This document shows, piece after piece, positions 9,897-19,039 of a DNA stretch of 64,000 nt. Position numbers and translations under genes: made by a program. The DNA comes from CBFHSF01 sp965658445 (GTDB lineage: Bacteria; Bacteroidota; Bacteroidia; Flavobacteriales; Schleiferiaceae), in the NCBI GenBank assembly GCA_965658445.1, contig CBFHSF010000015.1, forward strand, positions 10,003 to 74,002, in the 5' to 3' direction. The notes beneath the pieces were generated by a model. The model saw only the letters and a program-made list of their open reading frames with translations, was not told the DNA's origin and did no database searches. Each line of letters opens with the position of its first letter. Position 1 is the first letter of the stretch.

Positions 9897-11048
9897 ATGG
9901 CTCCAAAAAAACTAACCATAGCCGTAAATACCCGCTGGCTTATTCCCAATAAATTAGCAGGAATGGGGTGGTTTACACATCACATTGTAAAGAGATGGGT
10001 TGCAGAACATCCAGAGGTTACCTTCCTCTTTATTTTTGATAGAGAATACGATGAGTCCTTTATCTATGGCCCCAACGTCATCCCTTATGTAGCCTATCCA
10101 CAAGCGAGACACCCCATTCTATGGATGGCGTGGAATGAATTTTCTGTTCGATATTTTTTGAGCAAACACAAACCCGATGTCTATTTTTCGCCTGATGGAT
10201 TTGTTCCACTAAAAACCAAAATCCCTACGGTACCGGTCATTCACGACCTAAACTTTGAACACCACCCAGAGTGGATTCAAAAAAGCGTAGCCAATTATTA
10301 CCGCAAATACATGCCTGAATTTGCCAAGAAAGGCAAGCACGTCATAACCGTTTCTGAATACACTAAGTCGGATATTGTCGACAAATACCAAATCCCTGCA
10401 GAAAGAGTAGACGTGGTATACAATGGGCCACAGTCTTCCCTTGAACCCATGACCGCGGAAGAATCGCAAACCTTCCGAAAGTACATGACGGATGGAGTTG
10501 AGTACTTTTTGGTCTTGGGATCGGTTAACCCGAGAAAGAACATCAGTAGAATTTTTAAGGCCTTTGACGAATTCAAAAACCGAACAGGCCTTCCTCATAA
10601 GCTGGTTGTCATTGGTGAACTCATGTATTGGCCAAAACAAATTGAAAACGCCTTTAACCGATTGGATCACAAGGACGACATTGCCTTTATGGGAAGATGT
10701 CCAGAAAATGAGCTCAATCAATGGTTGGCCTCTGCAATGGCCTTGTTTTTCCCCAGTTTGTTTGAAGGCTTTGGAATTCCAATTATTGAAGCCTTTGCGG
10801 CGGAGACCCCAGTGATTACCAGCTCGGTGAGTTCTATGCCAGAGGTGGCTGGAGATGCTGCACTTTACGTAGATCCCTACAACTTAGAGGATATGACCAG
10901 TGCCTTGACTACCATGGCCTTAGAACCCGAGGTAAGAAGTGATTTTATTGCCAAGGGAAAAATTCAAAGAGAGCGCTTTTCGTGGGACGCCTCCGCGGAA
11001 AAGGCTTGGGACATTTTGATGAAAGTAATTGATGGGGCTGATTCTTAA
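9897..11048 (+). CDS. Glycosyltransferase family 4 protein
   Basis: 383 aa from the ATG at 9897. A longer frame opening at 9792 would overlap the divergent flippase start and adds a non-conserved hydrophobic stretch, so it is rejected. The GT-B fold shows an N-terminal Rossmann-like domain (TIAVNTRWLIPNKLAGMGWF) and a C-terminal donor-binding domain with VLGSVNPRKNISRI and the E-x7-E motif in FPSLFEGFGIPIIEAFA. Retaining GT4 enzymes transfer sugars from nucleotide donors. It is probably part of the neighbouring polysaccharide pathway, although it is transcribed on the opposite strand. It overlaps rnhB by 17 bp. Confidence 0.9.
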   Translation: MAPKKLTIAVNTRWLIPNKLAGMGWFTHHIVKRWVAEHPEVTFLFIFDREYDESFIYGPNVIPYVAYPQARHPILWMAWNEFSVRYFLSKHKPDVYFSPDGFVPLKTKIPTVPVIHDLNFEHHPEWIQKSVANYYRKYMPEFAKKGKHVITVSEYTKSDIVDKYQIPAERVDVVYNGPQSSLEPMTAEESQTFRKYMTDGVEYFLVLGSVNPRKNISRIFKAFDEFKNRTGLPHKLVVIGELMYWPKQIENAFNRLDHKDDIAFMGRCPENELNQWLASAMALFFPSLFEGFGIPIIEAFAAETPVITSSVSSMPEVAGDAALYVDPYNLEDMTSALTTMALEPEVRSDFIAKGKIQRERFSWDASAEKAWDILMKVIDGADS

Positions 11049-11634
11049 TCATTCTGGAAAAGCCCTAGAGGCTGGATGCGATGAGGCAGGAAGAGGTTGC
11101 TTGGCGGGCCCTGTAGTGGCGGGAGCAGTCATTCTCCCATCAGATTTTCAATCTGATCTCTTGGACGACTCCAAGAAACTCAACGAGAAAACGCGAGATA
11201 TTCTTCGTCCTATCATTGAAAAAGAAGCTTTAGCTTGGGGTATAGGAATCGTTTCTCCTCAAGAAATTGATGAAATCAACATTCTCAACGCGAGTTTTCT
11301 GGCCATGCATAGAGCCCTTGACCAAATGAGTCAATCTCCAGAATACTTATTGATTGACGGCAATCGTTTTAATCCCTACAAGGAGGTTCCCTATGAATGC
11401 ATGATCAAGGGAGACGGTCGCTTTTTAAGCATTGCAGCGGCCAGTATTTTGGCCAAGACCGAAAGGGATGCCATCATGAAAGAACTGGGAACTGAATTTC
11501 CCGAATATGGCTGGGGCGGAAACAAGGGATACCCCACTCCACCCCATAGAAAGGCGATTGCAGAATACGGCCCCACTCCGCACCACAGAATGAGTTTTCA
11601 ACTTTTGCCCTCACAATTAACGCTAGATCTTTAA
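11032..11634 (+). CDS. rnhB: Ribonuclease HII
   Basis: 200 aa. The motifs GCDEAGRGCLAGPVVAGAV, DDSKKLNEK and ASILAKTERD, together with KGYPTPPHRKAI, are diagnostic of RNase HII, which nicks RNA-DNA hybrids and single ribonucleotides in DNA. The catalytic Asp/Glu pair is in DEAGRG. The ATG at 11032 is preferred over a TTG one codon earlier. The gene overlaps the 3' end of the glycosyltransferase by 17 bp and is followed 55 bp later by a large lipoprotein gene. Confidence 0.96.
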   Translation: MGLILNHSGKALEAGCDEAGRGCLAGPVVAGAVILPSDFQSDLLDDSKKLNEKTRDILRPIIEKEALAWGIGIVSPQEIDEINILNASFLAMHRALDQMSQSPEYLLIDGNRFNPYKEVPYECMIKGDGRFLSIAAASILAKTERDAIMKELGTEFPEYGWGGNKGYPTPPHRKAIAEYGPTPHHRMSFQLLPSQLTLDL

Positions 11635-11689
11635 ATACGGATAGACAATGTTTACTTTTGAAATTTCCAAATCCATCACTCCTTTCCCC

Positions 11690-14278
11690 ATGAGGTATTT
11701 AGCATTTTTCCTGCTCTCCCTTGTCATTATCTCCTGTTCTCCATCCGATGGAGAGATCAGCGAATTGGCGGAAGCCATACCCATGACTTCGCCAGTTATT
11801 GTAAGGGTTAATGACCTAGACAATGCCATTGACAGTTGGGAAACTTCAGAGGTCACCCAATCTCTGGACACACTCTCCGGATTTTCCCAATTTATGCAAC
11901 AAGTAGAAGGCATCAAAAATTGGATGAACCAAGCCGGTGTGGAAGGAAAGGAACCCATTTGGTTGGCCGCACAATTGTCCGGCGCCAAGGAGTACCAATG
12001 GATGTGGGTTTTGAGAGATCCCTCGGAGGGAGGTATGATTTCTCTCCTGCCAGAGGCTACCGAGGTAAGGGTATATTCCAAGGTGAGCATTGTGAGTTTC
12101 CAATACAAAGAAAACACGTGGTACGCCGCATCCTCTCGAGGTGTGGTTATGGCGTCTCCTGCGCAATCTCTAATTGAGGCGGGCATTCGTCAGCTGCAAT
12201 CTGAGTTTTCCATGCTGCAGAACAACTTTTTCATCACCATAGAAAAGACGGCCAACCGCAAGGATCTCTTCAATGTGTTTATTCAAAATCAACAGTTTCC
12301 AGATTTATTAAAGACGACTTTCCCACAGACGCGTCCCGATTGGATTGAAGTTTCATCACCATGGGTGGGACTGGATGCCACAGTAGAAGCCAATCAAATG
12401 ATATTGAATGGATTGGCCCTTCATCCCGATACTTTCGGAGGATATCTTTCTGTGTTTTCCGATTTGTCTAAGGGAAACTTCGAGGCCCCTTCCATTCTGC
12501 CCAATCATGTAGCTCTCTGGGTGGGTATGAGTATTGAAGACGGAGAAGATTTTTACGACGCACGCGTTCAATTCCTAAAAAAGTGGAAGAAGCACCGTGC
12601 CCAACAATTGGGTTTGGGCGACCTCGGCATCAATCCCAAGGTGGACATCTACCCCTTTATTGACGATGAAATGGGGGTGTTCTACCTTCAGAACGGTCAA
12701 TCCGATTTGGCTCAGACCAAAATTGGATACATCAAGTGCAACGGAGTTGAAGACAGGAATGCACTTATTGAATTTCTTTCGGATCCCACTCCCGAAAATT
12801 ATCGCGATCACCTGATTTACCCCGCCTCTCAAAAAGGCGCCTTCCCTCTCATTTTCGGAAGGTTATTTAAGGGGTTTGATAAACCCTATCTCGTCTCCAT
12901 GGGCTCCTATGTTCTGTTTGCGGACAATCCGCTTTCTCTAAAGTCTGCCATCAACGATATCTCTGCGGGAAAGACACTTTCTCAGAATCCACAGTTTGAG
13001 CAATACATGGCTCAATATCCGAGTTCAGGACATCTCTTTGCTTTGGCTAAAAACCCAGAGGCGCTCAGTCTCCTTGATAAAATCCTAAGCCTGGAGGCCA
13101 CCGCGGAAGCCAAGTCAAAAAACAAATCTCTTGAGAAAATCACTTGGGCAGGAATTCACCTAGTCAACAAAAGCGAAGTGAGTTATTTGCAGTCCATCAT
13201 CACCTACCAAGAGGAGCGCAAAGAAGAAGCTCGTCAAATGTGGTCCATGCGATTGGAATCTCCCATGATTGGCAAGCCTCACTTGGTTAAAAACCACTAC
13301 ACTCAGAAAAATGAAATCTTGGTTCAGGACAACAATTACGTGGTTTACCTCATTGATGGCAAGGGAAAAATTCTTTGGACCAAAGCCCTAGAAGATGCCA
13401 TCCTTGGTGAAGTTCATCAAGTGGATTTGTACAAAAACAACAAACTGCAGTTGGTCTTTAACACCAAAAAACGACTTTGGGTGTTGGACAGACTGGGGCG
13501 TGATGTAGAAAATTTCCCCATCATCCTTCCCACTCAAAGCACCGCTCCCATGGCCGTCTTTGACTATGACAGAACCCGTAATTACCGATTCATTGTACCC
13601 TCCGGTGGAAATCTCTTCAACTACAACAAAGACGGGGAAGCCGTCAGCGGTTGGGTATTCGAAGCCATGTCCTCAGACATAAAACACGCACCGGAACACT
13701 TTGCCGTTAAGGGAAGAGACTTCATTCTTGTTTCTGCTTCTGACGGAAATGTAAAATTCATAGATCGCCGTGGACAATCTCGAGTAGACCTTGGTGGAAA
13801 GATTCCACTTTCAGAAAACCCCTGGTTTTTCGTCAACAAAGACCAACAGCCAAGAGTTGTAACGGTTAGCGACAATGCGACACTCGTATCGGTTTTCCTC
13901 AATGGCACTTTGGACGAAACCGACTTGGGATTTGACGAAACAGAAAAAATCACCTTTAGCTATGACGGTCAATCGTATGTGTTTTTGGAAGGTCCTACTC
14001 TGGCAGTTCGAGATGAGCTTTCGCCCTTCTCCATAGAATTGGAAGGAACTCCTGTGGCGGGCCCCTATTCCTTCACCTCCAAAGGCAAAAAAGTCTATGC
14101 GGTTACCACAGAGTCTCCAGACAGAGTCTACCTGGTAAATCATGAAGGTAAAGTCGTGGACGGATTCCCAATCTTTGGAAATACCGCCGTTACACTAGGT
14201 CCCCTCAATCAAAAAACAATTCCTGTATTATTGGTGGGAACCGGAGATGGGACGCTGATGGCTTACTCAATCCGATAG
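11690..14278 (+). CDS. Large lipoprotein of unknown function with C-terminal beta-propeller-like region
   Basis: 862 aa from the ATG at 11690, which gives a proper signal peptide and lipobox (SLVIISC). The 11648 start would bury it. No catalytic motif was recognised. The N-terminal half (about 20-520) resembles a DUF3352-type substrate-binding-like lipoprotein. The C-terminal half (about 540-862) has repeated blade-like strands (YVVYLIDGKGKILWTKAL, RLWVLDRLGRDVENFPI, YNKDGEAVSGWVFEA, VNHEGKVVDGFPI) like PQQ/WD-type propellers. It is probably periplasmic or facing the outer-membrane interior. It follows rnhB on the same strand. Function unknown. Confidence 0.8.
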   Translation: MRYLAFFLLSLVIISCSPSDGEISELAEAIPMTSPVIVRVNDLDNAIDSWETSEVTQSLDTLSGFSQFMQQVEGIKNWMNQAGVEGKEPIWLAAQLSGAKEYQWMWVLRDPSEGGMISLLPEATEVRVYSKVSIVSFQYKENTWYAASSRGVVMASPAQSLIEAGIRQLQSEFSMLQNNFFITIEKTANRKDLFNVFIQNQQFPDLLKTTFPQTRPDWIEVSSPWVGLDATVEANQMILNGLALHPDTFGGYLSVFSDLSKGNFEAPSILPNHVALWVGMSIEDGEDFYDARVQFLKKWKKHRAQQLGLGDLGINPKVDIYPFIDDEMGVFYLQNGQSDLAQTKIGYIKCNGVEDRNALIEFLSDPTPENYRDHLIYPASQKGAFPLIFGRLFKGFDKPYLVSMGSYVLFADNPLSLKSAINDISAGKTLSQNPQFEQYMAQYPSSGHLFALAKNPEALSLLDKILSLEATAEAKSKNKSLEKITWAGIHLVNKSEVSYLQSIITYQEERKEEARQMWSMRLESPMIGKPHLVKNHYTQKNEILVQDNNYVVYLIDGKGKILWTKALEDAILGEVHQVDLYKNNKLQLVFNTKKRLWVLDRLGRDVENFPIILPTQSTAPMAVFDYDRTRNYRFIVPSGGNLFNYNKDGEAVSGWVFEAMSSDIKHAPEHFAVKGRDFILVSASDGNVKFIDRRGQSRVDLGGKIPLSENPWFFVNKDQQPRVVTVSDNATLVSVFLNGTLDETDLGFDETEKITFSYDGQSYVFLEGPTLAVRDELSPFSIELEGTPVAGPYSFTSKGKKVYAVTTESPDRVYLVNHEGKVVDGFPIFGNTAVTLGPLNQKTIPVLLVGTGDGTLMAYSIR

Positions 14279-14295
14279 TTTACTCATTGAGTAAA
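14279..14295. repeat. 17-bp palindrome after the large lipoprotein gene
   Basis: Perfect 8-bp arms (14279-14286 and 14288-14295) around one base start right after the stop codon. A second small hairpin (ATTCTT/AAGAAT) lies just after it, at about 14299-14313. There is no T tract, so it is a weak terminator at best. Confidence 0.4.
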
Positions 14296-14345
14296 GGAAT
14301 TCTTTCAAAGAATACATAGATTGTTCATGCAAAACGACCTAACCT

Positions 14346-14957
14346 ATGTATCTCTCGTTCAAAAACTCATGTAAAAGCCTGGGGTTTTTGTGTTTTTCAC
14401 TGTTGATTTCTATATCGGCAAAAGCGCAATACGACAGGCAATACTACATTGATTTTGGCGCTCAATTCTTTATGGATGAGGACATCAAATATCAAGACCT
14501 CATCATATCCAAAAGGGTTAACTTCAATTCAACCTTTGGAGATTACTATTCTCTAAACAGCAAGAACAAAATAGGATATGGTCTGGGCATAGGAGCTACA
14601 CGACTGATTGAAAACCCAGTAGACCCTTCGGATCCAAAGTTTGATTACGAGAGGAGGACGAGAATTTCCCTCAACTTCTTGGTACACGCCAATTACAAAT
14701 ACGCCATCATGAAAAAAGCGCATGGGGCCACGTATTTTAATGCAGAAGGGTTTCTTTGTTTGGATAGTTTCCAAGTACCTAACCTCAACCCGGGGTTCAA
14801 TCTTGGGTTTTCTTATGAGGGTATTGCCAGTCATAAATTCTTCTGGGAAATCACCGCCTACATTGGTTACACCCATGCCAGAAAGGACGTGAGTACCTTG
14901 GGAGGAAGAACCTTTGGCCTCAAGGTGGGGTTGGTAAGACGACCCGGAAGATTCTAG
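14346..14957 (+). CDS. Hypothetical secreted protein, probable small outer-membrane beta-barrel
   Basis: 203 aa. A signal peptide ends near SISAKA-QYD (about residue 27). The rest alternates aromatic and polar residues (YGLGIGATRLIE, RISLNFLVHANYKYAI, NLGFSYEGIASHKFFWEITAYIGYTH, GLKVGLVRR), as in 8-stranded porin-family barrels. No named family can be assigned. It is convergent with the glucosaminidase gene, with 18 bp between stops and no obvious terminator. Confidence 0.7.
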   Translation: MYLSFKNSCKSLGFLCFSLLISISAKAQYDRQYYIDFGAQFFMDEDIKYQDLIISKRVNFNSTFGDYYSLNSKNKIGYGLGIGATRLIENPVDPSDPKFDYERRTRISLNFLVHANYKYAIMKKAHGATYFNAEGFLCLDSFQVPNLNPGFNLGFSYEGIASHKFFWEITAYIGYTHARKDVSTLGGRTFGLKVGLVRRPGRF

Positions 14958-14975
14958 GTCTTTTCCCCTAGAGTT

Positions 14976-15890
14976 CTAAAATATCCACAAGAACTTTTTG
15001 CCGATGGTTCTGCGCAGGTGCATCTTCTGCCCAATAACGGGCTGACTTCCCGGAGACATCAGATTTTTCTTGTAGAGGTACTCAATGCGCATTCCAAATT
15101 TTTGAGCGATGGAGTACATAGTATCCCCTGCCTTTACGGTGTAATACTTCTCGTAGCCCTTTCTATTTTTTCTCTCAATAAAGAGTTTATCACCAGTATT
15201 CAACGGATCGTCCCATCTCAGGTCATTGTACTCCAAAAGGTCCTCCACGTCCATTTCAAATTCTAGGGCGATGCTCTCATACGTATCGTCCTCTTGAACT
15301 TCTATGTACTCCAAGTCCGACTGATGAATCATCACCACGTGCTTGAACAAATCGGGGTTCTCGTCCCAGTTTTCTAAACGATCAAATTGATGCAAGTTGT
15401 AGCGTTCAATAAGGTCTATCAATCGATTGGCGTATTGCTTATTGGTGGCATAACCGGCTTTCTTGAGTCCCTTTGCCCAACCTTTGTAATCGTCCGGCTC
15501 CAACTCAAAGAGAAAGGCATATCGAGAACGGGTGGTCAAAAACAAACTGTGGTCGCGGTACGAATCTTCGGGATCGTCATACGCTCTAAAGCACTCTCCC
15601 TTTTTGTCGTCGTCGTGGTAGACCTTATCTCCATTCCAACCCGTGTGACATTTGATGCCAAAGTGATTGTTGGATTTGCTGGCGAGCTCGGACTGTCCAC
15701 CTCCAGATTCAAGAATTCCCTGTGCAAGGGTAATGGAAGCTGGAATGCCGTACTGCCGCATTTCTTCAATGGCAATGTCTTTGAATCGCTCTATGTAGGC
15801 GTAGTTATCTCTCTGGGCTTTCGCCGAGGTGTTGATACTCAGGAAAAGTATCAGGAAAAGAATGGGAGAATAGTTTTTTAAGGTAGTCAA
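14976..15890 (-). CDS. Glucosaminidase (GH73) with two LysM domains
   Basis: 304 aa. After a signal peptide (MTTLKNYSPILFLILFLSI...SAKA) comes a GH73 N-acetylglucosaminidase domain (about 30-175) with the catalytic-Glu motif QGILESGGGQSELA and YDDPEDSYRDHSLFL. Two LysM peptidoglycan-binding repeats follow (about 195-245, and 250-297 beginning YYTVKAGDTMYSIAQKFG). It should cleave peptidoglycan glycan strands in the periplasm during growth or division. The start codon is TTG at 15890: an in-frame TAA lies four codons upstream and no ATG precedes the signal peptide. Its 5' end overlaps the upstream deaminase gene by 86 bp on the same strand. Confidence 0.88.
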   Translation of the reverse strand: MTTLKNYSPILFLILFLSINTSAKAQRDNYAYIERFKDIAIEEMRQYGIPASITLAQGILESGGGQSELASKSNNHFGIKCHTGWNGDKVYHDDDKKGECFRAYDDPEDSYRDHSLFLTTRSRYAFLFELEPDDYKGWAKGLKKAGYATNKQYANRLIDLIERYNLHQFDRLENWDENPDLFKHVVMIHQSDLEYIEVQEDDTYESIALEFEMDVEDLLEYNDLRWDDPLNTGDKLFIERKNRKGYEKYYTVKAGDTMYSIAQKFGMRIEYLYKKNLMSPGSQPVIGQKMHLRRTIGKKFLWIF

Positions 15891-16800
15891 GGGATTGGGA
15901 TTTTAAAGCTTTTTGGACACCCATTCCTCCAAACAAACCTCCTGTGTGCCAAAACACAAGGGTTGCCTCACGAGGAATTTCCTTCCATTTCTTGGAGAGG
16001 GCCCACATGCTCTTTCCCGTGTAAATGGGATCGAGCGGTATTCCCGTCTCAGTGTAGAACTGATTGATAAAACGAATTAACTCTGGGGTTATTTTTCCAA
16101 AACCGCCCAGGTGGTCATCGTTCCACCAATCAATTTGCTCAAAGGTACTTTTAGCGAGTTCAGAAGATAGCTGAGAATTCAAAAAGTTTTCCACGGTGGG
16201 TTTTAGATAACTTGCTCCCTTCAGCGCAGAAACTCCGAGGATTCGGGTTGAACTCCAACCCAGATTGGCTACCCCAATAGCCATTCCAGTAAGTGTGGTC
16301 GCCGTTCCAATAGAAGTCATCAAATAATCGGGAGCAAAGGGCAACTCGCTCACCATTTCTGAAGTTCCCAAAAGTCCTGACTCCCCTTCACCTCCCATTG
16401 GAATGAGGATTTCATCTTCCGATGCCACCTTAGGAGCATTCTGTCTTCCCACGGGAACCAATTCCATACCCCACTGATGACACATCCAAGTGGTGTAGGT
16501 AGTTCGTTCTTCAGGATTGAGGGTTAGGTATCCTCGAGTCCTAACACTGTTCAAGTGACCCCAATACGCCAAAGCCAAAAGGTGATTGGAATACCCTCCT
16601 CCCACACTGGCCCAAACTTTTGTGCGGTCTGAATTGTTATCAATCCACCCCTTGAGCTTTCTCCACTTGTTGCCACTGATATAGGGATCAATGAGGTCAT
16701 CTCTTTTGATCCAGAGAGAGGCCCCTTCCCCTTTTGCCCAAAAAGGCCTCACTTCCTGAAGAGGACTGGGAATATTCTGGTCAATGTCTTTGGAACTCAT
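15805..16800 (-). CDS. PLP-dependent ACC deaminase/D-cysteine desulfhydrase family enzyme
   Basis: 331 aa from the ATG at 16800. The upstream extension to 16971 overlaps the divergent gene and looks non-coding. The motif ISGNKWRKLKGWI contains the PLP Schiff-base lysine, and GGGYSNHLLALA is the substrate/phosphate loop of the fold-type II 1-aminocyclopropane-1-carboxylate deaminase/D-cysteine desulfhydrase family. WHTGGLFGGMG is the usual C-terminal signature. The frame then runs about 30 residues past that signature into the glucosaminidase start. Exact substrate unknown; ammonia and a 2-oxo acid are the expected products. Divergent from the DUF5522-like gene by 48 bp. Confidence 0.86.
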   Translation of the reverse strand: MSSKDIDQNIPSPLQEVRPFWAKGEGASLWIKRDDLIDPYISGNKWRKLKGWIDNNSDRTKVWASVGGGYSNHLLALAYWGHLNSVRTRGYLTLNPEERTTYTTWMCHQWGMELVPVGRQNAPKVASEDEILIPMGGEGESGLLGTSEMVSELPFAPDYLMTSIGTATTLTGMAIGVANLGWSSTRILGVSALKGASYLKPTVENFLNSQLSSELAKSTFEQIDWWNDDHLGGFGKITPELIRFINQFYTETGIPLDPIYTGKSMWALSKKWKEIPREATLVFWHTGGLFGGMGVQKALKSQSLDYLKKLFSHSFPDTFPEYQHLGESPER

Positions 16801-16848
16801 TGGGGTTTCATTTTGTGAGGTCAAGGTAAAAAACGAAATTTGCGCCGC

Positions 16849-17019
16849 ATGCAAAATTCCAACAAAGAACTCAAAGAAGAGGATTTCTACAAAACTCCGG
16901 AGGGCTACATAGTCTTCACCGAAGTGTACCACAAGAAACGTGGGTATTGTTGCCAGAGTGGTTGCAAGCACTGTCCCTATGGCTACAACAAGGCCACTGG
17001 GCGATTTGATAAAAAATAA
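16849..17019 (+). CDS. Small Cys-rich protein, DUF5522-like
   Basis: 56 aa. A clear start ATG at 16849 opens a frame ending in TAA at 17017-17019, 4 bp before the hutU ATG. The core TPEGYIVFTEVYHKKRGYCC followed by QSGCKHCPYGY gives the CC-x3-C-x2-CPYGY cysteine cluster that defines DUF5522-type proteins. The four cysteines and one His look suited to binding a metal or Fe-S cluster, though this is inference. Tight spacing indicates co-transcription and translational coupling with urocanate hydratase. No signal peptide, so cytoplasmic. Biochemical function unknown. Confidence 0.85.
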   Translation: MQNSNKELKEEDFYKTPEGYIVFTEVYHKKRGYCCQSGCKHCPYGYNKATGRFDKK

Positions 17020-17023
17020 GACG

Positions 17024-19030
17024 ATGACAAAGGAAGCATTTCAGTCGGCCATCCGCGCCGGAATTCCATCCGAACTCCCAGAAAACAAAGGGAGAAATAA
17101 GAGATTTAGCCACGCACCCGATCGCAAGGACATCTTGTCTGCGGACGAAAAGAAACTGGCTGTAAAAAATGCCTTGAGATATTTCAAGGAAGAATGGCAT
17201 GAGGTTTTGGCTCCAGAATTTGCCGAAGAGCTCAAGACCTACGGCCGCATTTACATGTACCGCTTTAAGCCAGATTACGACATGTACGCCCGCCCCATTG
17301 AGGAGTATCCTGCGGTATCTCAGCAGGCGGCTTCCATCATGCTCATGATTCAGAACAACTTGGATCCAGCCGTTGCCCAACACCCCGATGAACTCATTAC
17401 CTATGGAGGAAACGGCGCTGTTTTCCAAAACTGGGCGCAGTACCTTCTCTGTATGCAATATCTCTCTCAAATGACAGAGGAGCAAACTTTGCACATGTAT
17501 TCAGGACATCCCATGGGACTCTTCCCATCTTCAGCGGAAGCGCCAAGAGTGGTAGTTACCAATGGAATGATGATTCCAAACTATTCACAACCGGATGACT
17601 GGGAGAAATTCAACGCCTTGGGCGTTACTCAATACGGTCAGATGACGGCCGGCTCTTACATGTACATTGGACCGCAGGGAATTGTACACGGAACCACGAT
17701 TACGGTTTTGAATGCTGCCAGAAAGCTGGACCAACAAAGACAAACCACGGGAACCAAACTATTTGTTACCGCGGGTCTAGGGGGTATGAGTGGAGCACAA
17801 CCCAAGGCGGGTAACATCGCAGGAGTGGTTTCCATCACAGCAGAAATCAACCCATTGGCCGCGTACAAGCGTCACGAGCAAGGTTGGGTAGATAGAGTGA
17901 TCGAAGATGTAGATGAGGCTATTGATAAAGCCCTGGAACTGCAAGAAAAAGGAGAAGCTTCTTCCATTGCTTACCTAGGTAATATTGTGGATTTGTGGGA
18001 GCGCATGGCAGAGAGAAAAATCGCCGTTGACATTGGCTCTGACCAAACGTCCTTGCACAATCCTTGGGCCGGAGGATACTATCCTGCGGGTCTATCTTAC
18101 GAGGACAGCAATGACATGATGGCCAACAATCCCGAGGAGTTCAAGGAAAGAGTTCAAGATACCTTAAGACGTCACATCGCTGCGGTTAATACACTTTGCG
18201 AAAATGGAATGTACTTCTTTGACTACGGAAATGCCTTCTTGTTGGAGTCCAGCCGTGCTGGTGCCGATGTAATGGCAGAAAACAACATTGACTTTAGATA
18301 CCCCTCATACGTTCAGGACATCTTAGGACCCATGTGTTTCGACTATGGATTTGGTCCCTTTAGATGGGTTTGTACTAGTGGAAAGCCAGAAGATTTGGCC
18401 TACACAGACCAACTCGCCACAGAGGTCCTCAACGAAATTATGCAGTCTAGCCCTGCAGAGATTCAACTGCAAATGCAGGACAACATTACCTGGATCAAAG
18501 CGGCAGGAGAAAACAAAATGGTTGTGGGTTCACAGGCCAGAATTCTCTACGCCGATGCAGAAGGACGTGCCAAAATCGCCTTGGCGTTTAACAAGGCTGT
18601 GGCCGAAGGAAAAATTGGCCCCGTAGTTCTTGGACGCGATCACCACGATGTATCGGGAACGGATTCTCCCTTTAGAGAGACCTCAAACATTTACGACGGC
18701 TCTCGCTTTACAGCGGATATGGCCATCCACAACGTCATCGGAGACAGCTTTAGAGGAGCTACTTGGGTTTCCATCCACAACGGTGGCGGCGTAGGTTGGG
18801 GAGAAGTTATGAACGGAGGATTTGGAATGTTGCTCGACGGTTCTTCCGATGCGGCTAGAAAACTACAAAACATGTTGTTCTACGACGTAAACAACGGAAT
18901 TGCAAGAAGATCTTGGGCGCGCAATGACGAAGCCCTTTTTGCCATTCAAAGAGAGATGGACAGAAGTCCGAATTTGGTGGTAACACTTCCAAATGTCGCC
19001 AAAGATTCTTTACTTGAGGACCTATTTTAA
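17024..19030 (+). CDS. hutU: Urocanate hydratase
   Basis: 668 aa from the ATG at 17024; the earlier in-frame start at 16940 lies inside the preceding gene. Hallmarks are YGGNGAVFQNWAQYLL, MYSGHPMGLFPS, GLGGMSGAQPKAG (NAD+ binding) and CFDYGFGPFRWVCTSG with the conserved Cys. The enzyme converts urocanate to imidazolonepropionate, the second step of histidine breakdown, using tightly bound NAD+. The length is that of the longer urocanase form common in Bacteroidota (about 550 aa in many other bacteria). hutH, hutI and hutG are not in the window; the gene is paired only with the small DUF5522-like gene. Confidence 0.96.
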   Translation: MTKEAFQSAIRAGIPSELPENKGRNKRFSHAPDRKDILSADEKKLAVKNALRYFKEEWHEVLAPEFAEELKTYGRIYMYRFKPDYDMYARPIEEYPAVSQQAASIMLMIQNNLDPAVAQHPDELITYGGNGAVFQNWAQYLLCMQYLSQMTEEQTLHMYSGHPMGLFPSSAEAPRVVVTNGMMIPNYSQPDDWEKFNALGVTQYGQMTAGSYMYIGPQGIVHGTTITVLNAARKLDQQRQTTGTKLFVTAGLGGMSGAQPKAGNIAGVVSITAEINPLAAYKRHEQGWVDRVIEDVDEAIDKALELQEKGEASSIAYLGNIVDLWERMAERKIAVDIGSDQTSLHNPWAGGYYPAGLSYEDSNDMMANNPEEFKERVQDTLRRHIAAVNTLCENGMYFFDYGNAFLLESSRAGADVMAENNIDFRYPSYVQDILGPMCFDYGFGPFRWVCTSGKPEDLAYTDQLATEVLNEIMQSSPAEIQLQMQDNITWIKAAGENKMVVGSQARILYADAEGRAKIALAFNKAVAEGKIGPVVLGRDHHDVSGTDSPFRETSNIYDGSRFTADMAIHNVIGDSFRGATWVSIHNGGGVGWGEVMNGGFGMLLDGSSDAARKLQNMLFYDVNNGIARRSWARNDEALFAIQREMDRSPNLVVTLPNVAKDSLLEDLF

Positions 19031-19039
19031 ACACACAGC

